64,000 nucleotides of DNA from Polynucleobacter meluiroseus (GCA_945901245.1 CAMDKY010000003.1:18911-82910); one strand, 5' to 3'; counted from the stretch's first letter, positions 1 through 11,012 are shown. A program made the numbers and translations. Notes: generated from the sequence alone by a model not told the origin.

Positions 1-57
1 AAGTCGCTGATCAATGCGGCCTTTGCCAAACTAAAAGGATATGTCGTTACTAAATAG
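1..57 (+). CDS. sucA: C-terminal end of 2-oxoglutarate dehydrogenase E1 (partial)
   Basis: Frame 1 reads [18 protein letters not shown]-stop, immediately upstream of the E2 and E3 genes; identity rests mainly on context. Confidence 0.6.
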   Translation, partial: KSLINAAFAKLKGYVVTK

Positions 58-98
58 GTAGCGGCAAATTCAAATCACATTATTTATTAGGAAGAATC

Positions 99-1328
99 AT
101 GGCTATTTTTGAAGTTAAAGTTCCCCAGTTGTCTGAGTCGGTTGCTGAAGCAACCTTATTACAGTGGAAGAAAAAAGTAGGTCAAGCGGTTGGTCAGGAT
201 GAAATCCTGATTGAGATTGAAACGGATAAAGTGGTGTTGGAGGTGCCATCTCCATCTGCTGGCGTACTGGTTGAGTTAGTGGTTGGCGATGGCGGTACCG
301 TTGTTGCTGACCAAGTGATTGCCAAGATTGATAGCACGGCTACCGCATCTGCGACAGCGGCGCCAGCCATCGCGGTCGCTCCTGCACCTGCCGCGGCGAG
401 CGCAGGGCCTGCTACCAAACCTGCCGCTGCTCCGATTGCGGGCGCCAGTGCAGCGCCTTCTGCCGCCAAAATGATGGCAGAAAATAATATGAGTGCAGCC
501 CAGGTTGCTGGTACAGGACGCGATGGCCGCATCACTAAAGGGGATGTCATTAGCGCTGTTGCGGGGGGCTCAAAGCCTCCAAAAGTAGCCTCACCCGCTT
601 TGCCCGGAATTGCAGTGCCCATGGGCGAGCGTCCAGAAGAGCGCGTACCGATGAGTCGGTTGCGTGCGCGGATTGCGGAGCGCCTACTTGAGTCCCAGGC
701 AAACAATGCCATTCTGACGACCTTCAATGAGGTCAATATGGGCCCTGTGATTGCGATGCGCAACAAGTACAAAGATGTATTTGAGAAGACCCATGGCGTC
801 AAGCTGGGTTTCATGTCCTTCTTTGTTAAAGCAGCCACCCATGCTTTAAAGAAATTTCCCTTGCTGAACGCATCGGTCGATGGCAATGACATTGTGTATC
901 ACGGCTACTTTGATATTGGTATTGCGGTTAGCTCGCCGCGCGGTTTAGTGGTTCCGATTCTGCGTGACGTGGATCAAATGAACTTAGCTGATATTGAAAA
1001 GAAGATTGCGGAGTATGGCGCGAAAGCCCGTGACGGCAAGCTGTCGATCGAGGAATTAACAGGCGGCACATTCTCGATCTCCAATGGCGGCGTGTTCGGG
1101 TCGATGTTATCGACGCCAATCATTAATCCACCGCAGTCAGCAATCTTGGGTATACATGCAACCAAAGAGCGTCCTGTAGTCGAGGATGGTCAGATTGTGA
1201 TTCGCCCAATCAATTACTTAGCCCTATCGTATGACCACCGCATTATTGATGGTCGTGAAGCGGTACTTGGTTTGGTTGCTATGAAGGAAGCATTAGAAGA
1301 TCCTTCACGTCTCCTGCTTGATCTGTAA
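99..1328 (+). CDS. sucB: Dihydrolipoamide succinyltransferase (2-oxoglutarate dehydrogenase E2)
   Basis: Lipoyl domain with [11 protein letters not shown], Ala/Pro linker, E3-binding domain, C-terminal [12 protein letters not shown]. Confidence 0.97.
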   Translation: MAIFEVKVPQLSESVAEATLLQWKKKVGQAVGQDEILIEIETDKVVLEVPSPSAGVLVELVVGDGGTVVADQVIAKIDSTATASATAAPAIAVAPAPAAASAGPATKPAAAPIAGASAAPSAAKMMAENNMSAAQVAGTGRDGRITKGDVISAVAGGSKPPKVASPALPGIAVPMGERPEERVPMSRLRARIAERLLESQANNAILTTFNEVNMGPVIAMRNKYKDVFEKTHGVKLGFMSFFVKAATHALKKFPLLNASVDGNDIVYHGYFDIGIAVSSPRGLVVPILRDVDQMNLADIEKKIAEYGAKARDGKLSIEELTGGTFSISNGGVFGSMLSTPIINPPQSAILGIHATKERPVVEDGQIVIRPINYLALSYDHRIIDGREAVLGLVAMKEALEDPSRLLLDL

Positions 1329-1339
1329 GGGGCGAACAC

Positions 1340-2776
1340 ATGAGTCAAGTATTTGATGTGCTGGTTATTGGTGCGGGTCCTGGTGGTTATATTGCTGCGA
1401 TACGGGCTGCTCAGCTGGGTTTTAAAGTGGCTTGCGCAGAATCCAATGCCTACGATGATCCCAAGGGCGAGCCACGCTTAGGCGGCACCTGTTTGAATGT
1501 CGGCTGTATTCCCTCGAAGGCTTTACTTGCCTCCTCAGAGGAGTTCGAAAAGATCAGCCACCATGTCGCTGATCATGGCATTACCGTCGGTTCGGTTAAG
1601 CTCGATTCGAACAAAATGCTCGCACGCAAAGATTTGATTGTGACGAAGATGACTGCAGGCATTCAGTTTTTGTTCCGCAAGAATAAAATCACGACCCTCA
1701 AAGGCCATGCCTCTTTTGTTGGTAAAACTGCCGATGGGTATCAAGTACAGATTGATGGCAAAGATGCCGGTACTGTCACGGCGAAAAACGTGATCATTGC
1801 AACCGGATCGAAGGCGCGCCATCTGCCCAATATCCCAGTTGATAACGTCCTGGTTTGCGACAATATCGGTGGACTCAAGTTTGATTCCATTCCCAAGCGT
1901 TTAGGAGTGATTGGCGCTGGTGTCATTGGACTGGAGCTAGGATCGGTTTGGCGCCGAGTGGGCTCTGAAGTGACAGTCTTAGAGGGCCTGCCTACATTTT
2001 TAGGTGCGGTTGATGAAGGACTCGCTAAAGAAGCCCATAAGATTTTTGTGAAGCAGGGCCTCAAGATCAATATGGGCGTCAAGATTGGTGAAGTCAAGGC
2101 CGATAAAAAAGGCGTTGTGGTTCACTATGAAGATGCTGAAGGCAAGGCACAAAAGCTGGAATGCGATCGGTTGATTGTGTCGGTTGGCCGGGTTCCCAAT
2201 ACCGATAAACTCAATCTGGAGTCCATCGGACTCAAAGTGGATGAGCGTGGTTTCATTCCAATTGATGACCATACTTGCGCTACTGCAGCCCCAGGAGTCT
2301 ATGCAGTGGGTGATGTGGTGCGCGGTCCGATGCTTGCCCATAAGGCGGAAGACGAGGGCGTCCTGGTCGCAGAAATCATTGCAGGCCAAAAACCCCACAT
2401 TGACTACAACTGCATTCCGTGGGTGATTTACACCGACCCCGAAATTGCTTGGGTAGGTAAAACCGAGCAGCAGTTAAAGGCCGAAGGTATTACCTACAAA
2501 GCAGGTCAATTCCCATTTGCTGCGAACGGACGTGCCCTTGGCATGGCTAGAGCCGAGGGATTTGTCAAGTTTTTAGCGGATGCAAAGACCGATGAAATTC
2601 TCGGTGTGCATATTATTGGGCCTAATGCCTCTGATTTGATTGCTGAGGCTGCGGTTGCAATGGAGTTTAAGGCGGCTGCCGAAGACATCGCGCGCATTTG
2701 CCATCCACATCCTAGCCTATCGGAAGTAATGCGTGAAGCAGCATTAGCTACGGATCAACGCGCATTAAATATGTAA
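1340..2776 (+). CDS. lpdA: Dihydrolipoyl dehydrogenase (E3)
   Basis: GAGPGGY FAD motif, GGTCLNVGCIPSKALL redox disulfide, C-terminal HPHPSLSE. Confidence 0.97.
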   Translation: MSQVFDVLVIGAGPGGYIAAIRAAQLGFKVACAESNAYDDPKGEPRLGGTCLNVGCIPSKALLASSEEFEKISHHVADHGITVGSVKLDSNKMLARKDLIVTKMTAGIQFLFRKNKITTLKGHASFVGKTADGYQVQIDGKDAGTVTAKNVIIATGSKARHLPNIPVDNVLVCDNIGGLKFDSIPKRLGVIGAGVIGLELGSVWRRVGSEVTVLEGLPTFLGAVDEGLAKEAHKIFVKQGLKINMGVKIGEVKADKKGVVVHYEDAEGKAQKLECDRLIVSVGRVPNTDKLNLESIGLKVDERGFIPIDDHTCATAAPGVYAVGDVVRGPMLAHKAEDEGVLVAEIIAGQKPHIDYNCIPWVIYTDPEIAWVGKTEQQLKAEGITYKAGQFPFAANGRALGMARAEGFVKFLADAKTDEILGVHIIGPNASDLIAEAAVAMEFKAAAEDIARICHPHPSLSEVMREAALATDQRALNM

Positions 2777-2777
2777 G

Positions 2778-3881
2778 TTGAGCACACTCGCGTTTTACCG
2801 CAAAGAGCTGGAGACGCGCGGGTATCATTCCGACCCCGCGCAGGAGCGTGCAGTGGAGCGTCTGCAACGTTGTGAGGATGAGTGGGTTGCTTATAAGGAT
2901 GTTCGTAGCAACGCCCTCACCAAAAAATTATTTCACCCGGCCCTCCCCAGGGGGGTCTACCTCTGGGGCGGAGTCGGTCGCGGTAAATCCTTTTTGATGG
3001 ACTGCTTTTATGCGGCCTCGCCACTCGAAAAAAAGATTCGCATTCATTTTCATGAGTTTATGCGCGAGGTACATCGTGAGTTGCATGAGCTATCCGGTAT
3101 GGCTGATCCCTTAGATGAATTGTCTAAGCGCATTGCCCAGCGCTATCGCCTCATTTGCTTTGATGAGTTTCACATTAACGATATTGCGGATGCGATGATT
3201 CTGTATCGGCTGTTGAGTGCACTGTTTGAAGATCGGGTGCAGTTCATCATGACCTCGAATTACAAACCCGATCAGCTCTATCCCAATGGCCTGCATCGGG
3301 ATCGACTGTTGCCGGCGATTGCCTTACTTGAGAGTAAATTGGATGTTCTGAACGTGGATGCGGGCAGTGACTACCGCCAAATGCAAATGGCGCAGGTGCA
3401 AGCCTACTTTCAGCCACTCACATCGGTGAATGATGTGCTGATGATGCAAACCTTTCGCTCGGTAGTGGGCAAAGAGCCGGAAGAAAAGAATCCTGTCTTG
3501 CGGATTGAATCGCGCGAAATCAGACCCATGCATCGTGCCGCTGGGGTGGTGTGGTTTGACTTTAAAACTCTGTGCATGGGGCCGCGCTCACAGAACGATT
3601 ATTTAGAGATCGCCAATCTCTTTCATACGGTCTTTTTATCTGGGGTACCGTATATGCCACCGCGCATGACCAACGAGGCAAGGCGATTTATCTGGCTGAT
3701 TGATGTGCTGTATGACCATAAAATCAAGTTGATTATGACCGCAGAACTGCCCGCAGACCAGCTTTATACCGAAGGGCAAATTGTGGGTGAGTTTGCCCGA
3801 ACCGTCTCCCGCTTGGTTGAAATGCAGTCCCGTGACTATTTAGATGCGCCGCGCCGTGTGGTTCACGCTGGCTTGACCTAA
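2778..3881 (+). CDS. zapE: Cell division protein ZapE (AFG1-family ATPase)
   Basis: Walker A GGVGRGKSFLMD, RLICFDEFHINDIADAMIL; TTG start directly after lpdA. Confidence 0.92.
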   Translation: MSTLAFYRKELETRGYHSDPAQERAVERLQRCEDEWVAYKDVRSNALTKKLFHPALPRGVYLWGGVGRGKSFLMDCFYAASPLEKKIRIHFHEFMREVHRELHELSGMADPLDELSKRIAQRYRLICFDEFHINDIADAMILYRLLSALFEDRVQFIMTSNYKPDQLYPNGLHRDRLLPAIALLESKLDVLNVDAGSDYRQMQMAQVQAYFQPLTSVNDVLMMQTFRSVVGKEPEEKNPVLRIESREIRPMHRAAGVVWFDFKTLCMGPRSQNDYLEIANLFHTVFLSGVPYMPPRMTNEARRFIWLIDVLYDHKIKLIMTAELPADQLYTEGQIVGEFARTVSRLVEMQSRDYLDAPRRVVHAGLT

Positions 3882-3890
3882 AATAGGGCT

Positions 3891-4739
3891 ATGTCTACCT
3901 CTTTTACTCTGAATGCCGATTTGCACTGCCATTCCGTGGTCTCGGATGGCACACTCACGCCAGAGACCTTAGCCTTACGTGCATTTGAGAATGGTGTTCA
4001 CTTATGGGCACTGACCGACCACGATGAGTTGGGTGGCCAAGCACGGGCTCAGCGCGCTGCCCGGGATTTAGGAATGGATTACCTCTCGGGCGTTGAGATT
4101 TCAGTCACGTGGATGGGCCATACGATTCACATTGTGGGTCTTGGTATCGATGCCGAGCACATGGGGATTTTGGAGGGCCTGCGCCGCACCCGGGATGGTC
4201 GTCAGAATCGCGCCAAGATGATGGCTGAACAACTGGCGAAAGTCGGCATTGCCGGTAGCTTTGAAGGCGCACTGATGTATGCCGGTAACCCCGAGCTGAT
4301 CTCGCGTACCCACTTTGCACGCTTTCTAGTCGAGCAGGGCGTTTGTCGCGATACCGAACAGGTGTTCAAGAATTATTTAGTTGAGCATAAACCAGGCTAT
4401 GTTCCGCACCAATGGGCTAGCCTAGATGACGCGGTAGCGTGGATCAAAGCGGCAGGCGGTGTTGCCGTGATTGCGCATCCAGGGCGTTATAAATTAACGG
4501 CCATGCAGCTCGATGAACTGTTCAAGCACTTTAAAGAGCTGGGCGGGTTGGCAATCGAGGTAGTGACTGGCAGCCACAGCGCCGCACAATATCAAATCTA
4601 TTCAAAGGCTGCCGTGCATTATGGTTTCATGGCTTCGCGCGGCTCCGATTTTCATGATCCGCAAGAAAGTTACATCGACCTTGGTAAGTTACCCCACCTG
4701 CCGGAGCACTTAACCCCGGTATGGTCGGTCTTCCATTAG
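3891..4739 (+). CDS. PHP-domain phosphoesterase (YciV/Rnm-like)
   Basis: DLHCHSVVSDGTLTPE, ALTDHDELGG, IAHPGRY, GSDFHDP metal-binding motifs. Confidence 0.9.
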   Translation: MSTSFTLNADLHCHSVVSDGTLTPETLALRAFENGVHLWALTDHDELGGQARAQRAARDLGMDYLSGVEISVTWMGHTIHIVGLGIDAEHMGILEGLRRTRDGRQNRAKMMAEQLAKVGIAGSFEGALMYAGNPELISRTHFARFLVEQGVCRDTEQVFKNYLVEHKPGYVPHQWASLDDAVAWIKAAGGVAVIAHPGRYKLTAMQLDELFKHFKELGGLAIEVVTGSHSAAQYQIYSKAAVHYGFMASRGSDFHDPQESYIDLGKLPHLPEHLTPVWSVFH

Positions 4740-4785
4740 ACTGCATCTTGCTAATGACTACCATGCCGAAGAAGGCCACTTAATT

Positions 4786-5988
4786 ATGTTTGCAGAGCGC
4801 GTACTTTCTGGAATGAGACCAACCGGCCATTTGCATTTAGGTCATTACCATGGGGTTTTAAAAAATTGGGTGCAATTACAGTCCCAATACCCTTGTTTTT
4901 TCTTTGTAGCTGATTGGCACGCGCTTACCACCCATTATGAAACCCCGGATGTGATTGAGGCATCGGTGTGGGAGATGGTGATCGACTGGTTAGCTGCTGG
5001 TGTTGATCCAAAGCAAGCAACCCTATTTATTCAGAGCCGTGTGCCAGAGCATGCGGAACTGTTTTTGCTCCTGTCGATGGGAACCCCGCTGGGGTGGTTA
5101 GAGCGTGTGCCTACCTACAAAGACCAAATTGAAAAGCTCAAGGAAAAGGATTTGCAGACCTACGGATTTTTAGGTTATCCCTTACTGCAATCAGCCGATA
5201 TTCTGATTTACCGTGCGCAGCATGTTCCTGTTGGAGAGGATCAGGTCCCGCATGTGGAGATGACGCGTGAGGTGGCGCGCCGTTTTAATAATTTATACGG
5301 GCGTGAGCCTGGCTTTGAAGCCAAAGCCCAAGAGTCCATCAAGAAACTTGGCGGCAAAGCTGCCAAACTGTATACCGAGTGCCGCGTGGCTTACCAGGAG
5401 CGTGGAGAGGTTGACGCGCTGGAGCGGGCCAGGGAACTGCTGCAGCAGGCCCAAAGCATTTCTAATAGCGATCGGGAGCGTCTCTTTGGTTATTTAGAGG
5501 GGTCGCGTAAAGTCATTCTGCCCGAGCCGCATGCTTTGCTCACTGCGGCCTCGCGTATGCCAGGTTTGGATGGGCAAAAGATGTCCAAGTCCTATGGAAA
5601 TACCATTGGTATTCGGGAGGAGCCGGCGGTAGTTGAACGCTCGATTAAAACCATGCCTACGGATCCAGCGCGCATTCGCAGAACCGATGCGGGTGATCCA
5701 GCGCGCTGCCCTCTATGGCAACTGCATTTGGTGTATTCGGATAAAGCAACGCAAGAATGGGCTGAAAAAGGCTGCAAATCAGCAGGTATTGGCTGCTTAG
5801 AGTGCAAGCAGCCCGTAATTGATAGCATTTTGCGAGAGCAGCAACCGATGTTTGAGCGTGCCCAGCAATACTTGGATGACCCGAGCTTGCTCAGAGCCAT
5901 CATTGCCGATGGCGGCGATAAGGCGCGTGCGGTTGCACAAGAAACCATGCGCGATGTTCGCGAGGCCATGGGTCTTGTCTACACATAA
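4786..5988 (+). CDS. trpS: Tryptophanyl-tRNA synthetase
   Basis: SGMRPTGHLHLGHYHG (HIGH-like) and KMSKSYGN (KMSKS). Confidence 0.96.
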   Translation: MFAERVLSGMRPTGHLHLGHYHGVLKNWVQLQSQYPCFFFVADWHALTTHYETPDVIEASVWEMVIDWLAAGVDPKQATLFIQSRVPEHAELFLLLSMGTPLGWLERVPTYKDQIEKLKEKDLQTYGFLGYPLLQSADILIYRAQHVPVGEDQVPHVEMTREVARRFNNLYGREPGFEAKAQESIKKLGGKAAKLYTECRVAYQERGEVDALERARELLQQAQSISNSDRERLFGYLEGSRKVILPEPHALLTAASRMPGLDGQKMSKSYGNTIGIREEPAVVERSIKTMPTDPARIRRTDAGDPARCPLWQLHLVYSDKATQEWAEKGCKSAGIGCLECKQPVIDSILREQQPMFERAQQYLDDPSLLRAIIADGGDKARAVAQETMRDVREAMGLVYT

Positions 5989-5993
5989 GGCGT

Positions 5994-6599
5994 ATGCCCA
6001 ATTTAAAGTCAGATCTTAGTTTGCCAAGCCATTCGGCGATTGCTCATCCATCGGAATGGGTGAGGCGCTTTAGCTCTTTGATTGCGAATGGGGGTAGGGT
6101 ATTGGATTTGGCTGCAGGATCCGGTCGTCACAGCCTGTATTTAGCTAGTCAGGACTTTTCGGTGTTGGCAGTGGATCGGGATGTGGCAGCGCTTGAGATC
6201 CTTTTGCAATCAAAAACAGACCTCGATATTGAAATCGAGCAACTCGACTTAGAGGGACCCACGTGGCCCTTGGTAAATAGAGTAGGGCTTTTTGATGCTG
6301 TGGTGGTGGCCAACTACCTTTATCGACCTTATCTGCAATGTCTCCCTGATTTGCTCGCTGAGGGCGGTATTTTGATGTACGAGACCTTTGCTATCGGCAA
6401 TGCCGCCTTTGGCAAGCCCAGCAACCCCGATTTCCTTCTGCAAACAGGGGAATTACTCGATTTTGCAGCGCGCCACAGTCTTCATATTCTTGCTTACGAG
6501 GATTTATACGAAGCGCAGCCCAAGCCCGCTATGGTACAACGTCTTTGCGCCGTAAAGGGTAAGCTAAAAGAGCGCCATCCGTTACAATTTCAGGGATGA
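5994..6599 (+). CDS. Class I SAM-dependent methyltransferase
   Basis: [19 protein letters not shown]-binding motif I. Confidence 0.8.
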   Translation: MPNLKSDLSLPSHSAIAHPSEWVRRFSSLIANGGRVLDLAAGSGRHSLYLASQDFSVLAVDRDVAALEILLQSKTDLDIEIEQLDLEGPTWPLVNRVGLFDAVVVANYLYRPYLQCLPDLLAEGGILMYETFAIGNAAFGKPSNPDFLLQTGELLDFAARHSLHILAYEDLYEAQPKPAMVQRLCAVKGKLKERHPLQFQG

Positions 6600-7540
6600 G
6601 TACGACCCAATCCCAGCCCCATTCCGTAGCTAGCCTAAAGCCTAAATCCAAGCCGATGCACGGCAGCATGGTGGCGATTGTCACGCCCATGTTGGAGGAT
6701 GGCAGTTTGGATTACCCTGGTTTAAGAAACTTACTGGATTGGCATGTTGCTGAAGGAACCGATGGCATTGTCATCGTAGGCACTAGCGGAGAGTCGCCTA
6801 CGGTTTCGGTCGCAGAGCATTGTGAGCTGATTCGAGTTACGGTTGAGCACATTCATGGTCGTATCCCGGTGATTGCGGGCACTGGTGGTAACTCTACCTT
6901 GGAGGCCATTGAACTTACCGAGTTTGCTAAAAAGGTCGGCGCTGATGCGAGCCTGCAGGTCGTGCCGTATTACAACAAGCCGACCCAAGAAGGCATGTAC
7001 CTGCATTTCAAAACCATTGCTGAAAAAGTCGACTTACCCGTTATTTTGTACAACGTACCCGGCCGGACGGTAGCCGATTTGGCGGGCGAGACCACGGTGC
7101 GATTGGCTGCTGTACCGGGAATTATTGGCATTAAAGACGCTACTGGTAATTTAGAGCGCGGCAGTATGTTAATAGCAGACTTAAAAGCAGCAGGCCGAGC
7201 GGACTTTGCAGTCCTTTCCGGTGATGATTTGAGTGCTATTTTATTAATGTTCATGGGTGGAAATGGCAATATTTCCGTTACTGCTAACGTGGCTCCGCGC
7301 CTGATGAGCGAACTCTGTGCTGCAGCAATGGCCGACGATGTTGCAAAAGCCAGGGCAATTCAATATCAGTTACTCGGGGTACATAAGGCCATGTTTACCG
7401 AGGCCAACCCAATTCCAGTTAAATGGGCTCTGCATCAAATGGGTAAGATTACGGCCGGTATCCGCTTGCCATTAACCCCACTCAGTCCCGCCTTGCGCGA
7501 GCCGCTCAAACACGCATTAATACACGCCGGACTATTATGA
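6596..7540 (+). CDS. dapA: 4-hydroxy-tetrahydrodipicolinate synthase
   Basis: [23 protein letters not shown] motifs. Confidence 0.96.
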   Translation: MSTTQSQPHSVASLKPKSKPMHGSMVAIVTPMLEDGSLDYPGLRNLLDWHVAEGTDGIVIVGTSGESPTVSVAEHCELIRVTVEHIHGRIPVIAGTGGNSTLEAIELTEFAKKVGADASLQVVPYYNKPTQEGMYLHFKTIAEKVDLPVILYNVPGRTVADLAGETTVRLAAVPGIIGIKDATGNLERGSMLIADLKAAGRADFAVLSGDDLSAILLMFMGGNGNISVTANVAPRLMSELCAAAMADDVAKARAIQYQLLGVHKAMFTEANPIPVKWALHQMGKITAGIRLPLTPLSPALREPLKHALIHAGLL

Positions 7541-8676
7541 AAAACGCATTTCTTATCGTACGCCGTGCCCTGATTGCTGCCAGCATTACTAGTCTGCTTG
7601 CCTGTACTTCGGTGACAACAAATGATACGGTTGACTACAAAGCGGCCGGTGCAGTGCGCGGACCCAACCTAACCCTGCCTCCCGATTTAATTACGGCGCA
7701 GGCCGACCGTCGTTATATTGTGCAAGATGGCTCCGCAACCATGTCGGAGTTCAGTGCTGCGTCCAAAAAAATCAGTCAGACACGTCAAAACGTGCTCACC
7801 GGAATAGCGGGAATGCGCATTGCGCGCGATGGTGAAAAGCGTTGGCTTGTGGTTGAGCGGCCAGCCCCAGAACTGTATCCCCTCATTAAAGATTTTTGGC
7901 AAGAGAATGGCTTTTTATTGGTGATTGATTCGCCATCCACCGGCATTATGGAAACCGATTGGGCAGAAAATCGCTCGAAGATCCCCCAAGATATTATTCG
8001 GAGAACCTTGGGTAAGATGATGGATTCACTGTATGACACGGGGGAGCGTGACAAATATAAAACCCGCCTAGAAGTACCAAGGCCTGGAGAGACTGAGGTC
8101 TACATTACGCAGCGTGGCGCATTAGAGAAGTGCGTTTCTGATAGTACAGGCTCCTGTATTTCTACGGTATGGACGCCACGCCCGAATGATCCGCAATTAG
8201 AGGCAGTTTTCTTAGCCCGCTTAATGGAGCGCCTGGGCGTTTCACAAGAATCAGCCCGTGCTCAGGTGGCCGCCGCGACTTTGGCACCCCCAAAAACACC
8301 CAAAGCGAAGTTTGTACAAGAAGGCAATAACACCGGCCGCATTGATATGAGCTCTAGTTTTGACCGGGCCTGGCGTGATGTTGGTCTTGCGTTAGACCGC
8401 TCCAACTTCACAGTAGAAGATCGTGATCGTTCCAAGGGGATTTACTTTGTGCGTTACGTCAATCCGAAAGAGGTTGGTGAGTCCAAAGGATTCTTTTCAA
8501 AACTATTTGGTAGTAAGGATGACTCTAGCCTAAAAGCAAAACGCTATCGTGTGGTCCTCAAGTCGAGCGGTGAAAACCTAACTCAGGTAACTGTTCAGGA
8601 CGACGCAGGTAAACCAGAAAACACACCCGCCGGTTTTAGATTGCTTACTTTATTAGATGAGCAGTTGATTAAATAA
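7537..8676 (+). CDS. bamC: Outer membrane assembly lipoprotein BamC
   Basis: Lipoprotein-type signal (SLLACTS) with NlpB/BamC-like repeats; dapA-bamC order. Confidence 0.88.
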   Translation: MKNAFLIVRRALIAASITSLLACTSVTTNDTVDYKAAGAVRGPNLTLPPDLITAQADRRYIVQDGSATMSEFSAASKKISQTRQNVLTGIAGMRIARDGEKRWLVVERPAPELYPLIKDFWQENGFLLVIDSPSTGIMETDWAENRSKIPQDIIRRTLGKMMDSLYDTGERDKYKTRLEVPRPGETEVYITQRGALEKCVSDSTGSCISTVWTPRPNDPQLEAVFLARLMERLGVSQESARAQVAAATLAPPKTPKAKFVQEGNNTGRIDMSSSFDRAWRDVGLALDRSNFTVEDRDRSKGIYFVRYVNPKEVGESKGFFSKLFGSKDDSSLKAKRYRVVLKSSGENLTQVTVQDDAGKPENTPAGFRLLTLLDEQLIK

Positions 8677-8691
8677 ATCAACTGCGCCAAT

Positions 8692-8720
8692 AAAAAAAGC
8701 CGCTATGAAGCGGCTTTTTT
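8692..8720 (+). terminator. Rho-independent terminator
   Basis: aaaaaaagccgctatgaagcggctttttt. Confidence 0.88.
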
Positions 8721-8735
8721 CTCTTCAGAGGAAGA

Positions 8736-8960
8736 TTACTTGCCGGCAGGTGCTGGAGCAGCAGCTGGAGCAGCAGGAGCAGCGCCAGCAGCAGGAGCAG
8801 CTGGTGCAGCGGCAGGAGCGGCATCAGCTGGAGCAGCTGCAGGAGCAGGTGCTGGGGCAGCGGCAGGAGCAGGTGCTGGCTTTGCTTCTTCTTTTTTACC
8901 GCAAGCAGCCAAAGAAACTGCGAACAATGCTGCGAGTACGAGCGAGAGTGATTTTTTCAT
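8736..8960 (-). CDS. Small Pro/Ala-rich lipoprotein
   Basis: MKKSLSLVLAALFAVSLAACGKKEE: signal peptide and lipobox, then low-complexity PA tail. Confidence 0.8.
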   Translation of the reverse strand: MKKSLSLVLAALFAVSLAACGKKEEAKPAPAPAAAPAPAPAAAPADAAPAAAPAAPAAGAAPAAPAAAPAPAGK

Positions 8961-9021
8961 TTGAATAATCCTTAAATAAAGAACAACAAGTAGTATTAAC
9001 CAGAATATGGCTTTAAAACGC

Positions 9022-9037
9022 TACGGGTTTCCCCGTA
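9022..9037 (-). terminator. Possible terminator downstream of the cupin hydroxylase gene
   Basis: TACGGG-tttc-CCCGTA hairpin, followed by gcgtttt on the minus strand. Confidence 0.5.
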
Positions 9038-9053
9038 AAACATTCCTCCGCAA

Positions 9054-10328
9054 TTATAACGATCCTTCGGTTTTATCTGCCAGTAATAACCAGCCGGAGC
9101 AGTAGGCGTCATAAAGGGAATTGCTATCCTTGCCAATATCCTTCAAATACCCTGTATTTTTATTGCCGAGGGCGGGCAAGCGATGTTGCTCAGAAAGTAC
9201 GTTCCAGCACAGTCTGACGGCTAGGGACTCGCCTTCCGTTTGATTTTCACCATTGCAAAAGACGGTATTTTCCAGGCGCATGAGCCGTGTCAACGGGTGC
9301 AATCGGAGTGACTTGGCTTCAAGGTAGCGAGCAAAAGCCCTGATGGAAAGGGGCTTATCTGGGCCGTTAAAAAAGGCGTGGGGCTTGGGTTCGCTGAGGT
9401 AAGCTGCGATCCCTGGCAACAGCGTTGCGCCGGATTCTAGCTTGAGGTCCTTTAGGTGGCCCTTCAGCTGGCGTATTAGCTCCATAGGTAAAGTATCTGG
9501 GCTTGCGCTTGCAGTCTGTTGCGGATCCTGATAGTGCTCGGCCAGGCTGGGTTTGCTATCCAGCGATTCTGCTAAGTGCCATAAACCCTCTTGAATAAGC
9601 TCCCGATAGGAGGCTGCCCGAAAGCCAACCGACCACGTTTGGCAGCCTGCATCGAGTGATACCCCCTCATGCGCAATGTGGGGCGGTAAGTAGAGCATGT
9701 CACCAGGCTCTAAGACCCATTCTTCGGTCGCCTTAAAGTGAGCCAGGATTTTTAATGGCAAGTGGGGTTTTAGGCTTAAATCCCCTTGGCTGGAGATCCT
9801 CCATCGGCGCCTACCTGACATCTGAATTAAAAACACATCGTAGGAATCAACATGAGGGCCGACGCCGCCGCCAATGCCTGCAATGCTGATCATCACATCA
9901 TCTAGGCGCGCGTCCGGAATGAAGCGAAACCAGGATAAAACCGTTTTAGCTGCCGGATGAAGTGCATCTGCGCCCTGTAGCAAGAGGGTCCAATCCGGTT
10001 TGCTAATGGAAGGGATGGTTTTGGATGAAAAAGGCCCTGTACTTAGCTTCCACGGTTTGCGTTGAATTAAGCGGCATTCGCTATCGGGGTGACCAGCAAG
10101 TACCCGTAACTCTGCGGCAGAGATTGGGCTATCGAGGGCCTTACCAGCAGCCTTAGCAAGCTGAAAAGCCGGTATAGCCGCGCGTACCAGTAAGGGCTTT
10201 TTATGCCAGTATTGACGCATAAATTGCTCAGGACTAATCCCTCCCAAGAGGGCCCAGGGGGCCTTGATCGGCAGGGGTTGCGGGGGTGTTGGAGGCACGT
10301 ATGGCGTGCTCAAGTAAAATGGCTTCAT
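9054..10328 (-). CDS. roxA: JmjC-like cupin protein (ribosomal protein L16 arginine hydroxylase, RoxA/YcfD family)
   Basis: PEQFMRQYWHKKPLLVRAA; GGGVGPHVDSYDVFLIQMSGRRRWRI; EPGDMLYLPPHIAHEG. Start set at MKPFYL (10328), not the ORF maximum. Confidence 0.88.
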   Translation of the reverse strand: MKPFYLSTPYVPPTPPQPLPIKAPWALLGGISPEQFMRQYWHKKPLLVRAAIPAFQLAKAAGKALDSPISAAELRVLAGHPDSECRLIQRKPWKLSTGPFSSKTIPSISKPDWTLLLQGADALHPAAKTVLSWFRFIPDARLDDVMISIAGIGGGVGPHVDSYDVFLIQMSGRRRWRISSQGDLSLKPHLPLKILAHFKATEEWVLEPGDMLYLPPHIAHEGVSLDAGCQTWSVGFRAASYRELIQEGLWHLAESLDSKPSLAEHYQDPQQTASASPDTLPMELIRQLKGHLKDLKLESGATLLPGIAAYLSEPKPHAFFNGPDKPLSIRAFARYLEAKSLRLHPLTRLMRLENTVFCNGENQTEGESLAVRLCWNVLSEQHRLPALGNKNTGYLKDIGKDSNSLYDAYCSGWLLLADKTEGSL

Positions 10329-10375
10329 CTGCAGTTCGTAATTAATCTGAAAATAGGCTTTTGGCACACACGCGC

Positions 10376-11005
10376 ATGAAGATCGAAAAAAATACCGTCG
10401 TATCGCTTCGTTACAAATTAACCGACGCGCAAAACAATGTGATTGAAGAGCCCGATTCCCCGATGGTATACCTTCACGGTGGATACGATGGTACTTTTCC
10501 GAAAATAGAAGCTCTACTAGATGGTCGTGAGTTAGGTTTTGAGACCGCCATTCAATTGGAGCCGGGCGATGCTTTTGGTGAGTACGATCCTGACCTATTA
10601 AAAATCGAGCCCCGTGCACGCTTTCCGGAGCCAATTGAAATTGGTATGCAGTTCGAAGGCATTCCGGAAGCGCTTGATGAGCATGGCGCGATTATTGAAA
10701 GTGAAAACGATGCGGATGAGGATGAGGATGACTTGCAGCCCTTGATTTATACCGTGACGGATGTCGCTGATAGCCAAGTTGTACTCGATGGAAATCACCC
10801 TCTAGCAGGCATGGCCCTTCGCTTCACGCTGCAGGTTACTGATGTGCGCGCAGCAAGCGAAGAAGAAATTCAGAATCGCCACCCCGATGGCGTCGATAAC
10901 ATTACCTTTGGCATGCCCAACGATGATGAAGATGATGTGGATTTAGATCAGTTGATTGATGCGGCAGTCGATACCGGAAAAAATAATCCGCGCACCTTGC
11001 ACTGA
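10376..11005 (+). CDS. FKBP-type peptidyl-prolyl isomerase (SlyD-like)
   Basis: MKIEKNTVVSLRYKLTDAQ, GDAFGEYDPDL; ATG at 10376 preferred to TTG at 10361. Confidence 0.88.
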   Translation: MKIEKNTVVSLRYKLTDAQNNVIEEPDSPMVYLHGGYDGTFPKIEALLDGRELGFETAIQLEPGDAFGEYDPDLLKIEPRARFPEPIEIGMQFEGIPEALDEHGAIIESENDADEDEDDLQPLIYTVTDVADSQVVLDGNHPLAGMALRFTLQVTDVRAASEEEIQNRHPDGVDNITFGMPNDDEDDVDLDQLIDAAVDTGKNNPRTLH

Positions 11006-11012
11006 ATTAAAC

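Noticed and set aside
194-892. 232-aa minus-strand ORF opposite sucB
   Set aside because: Shadow ORF inside a confident coding gene, with Ala-rich composition mirroring the linker and no SD or motif.
8740-8964. CRISPR-like array or plus-strand Gly/Ala-rich ORF
   Set aside because: The short GCAGGAGCAGC-type repetition is the complement of a Pro/Ala-rich lipoprotein gene on the minus strand; there are no regular repeat-spacer units.
10329-10634. N-terminal extension of the RoxA-like ORF
   Set aside because: The extension overlaps the confidently coding FKBP gene on the other strand; the conserved protein begins at MKPFYL (10328).
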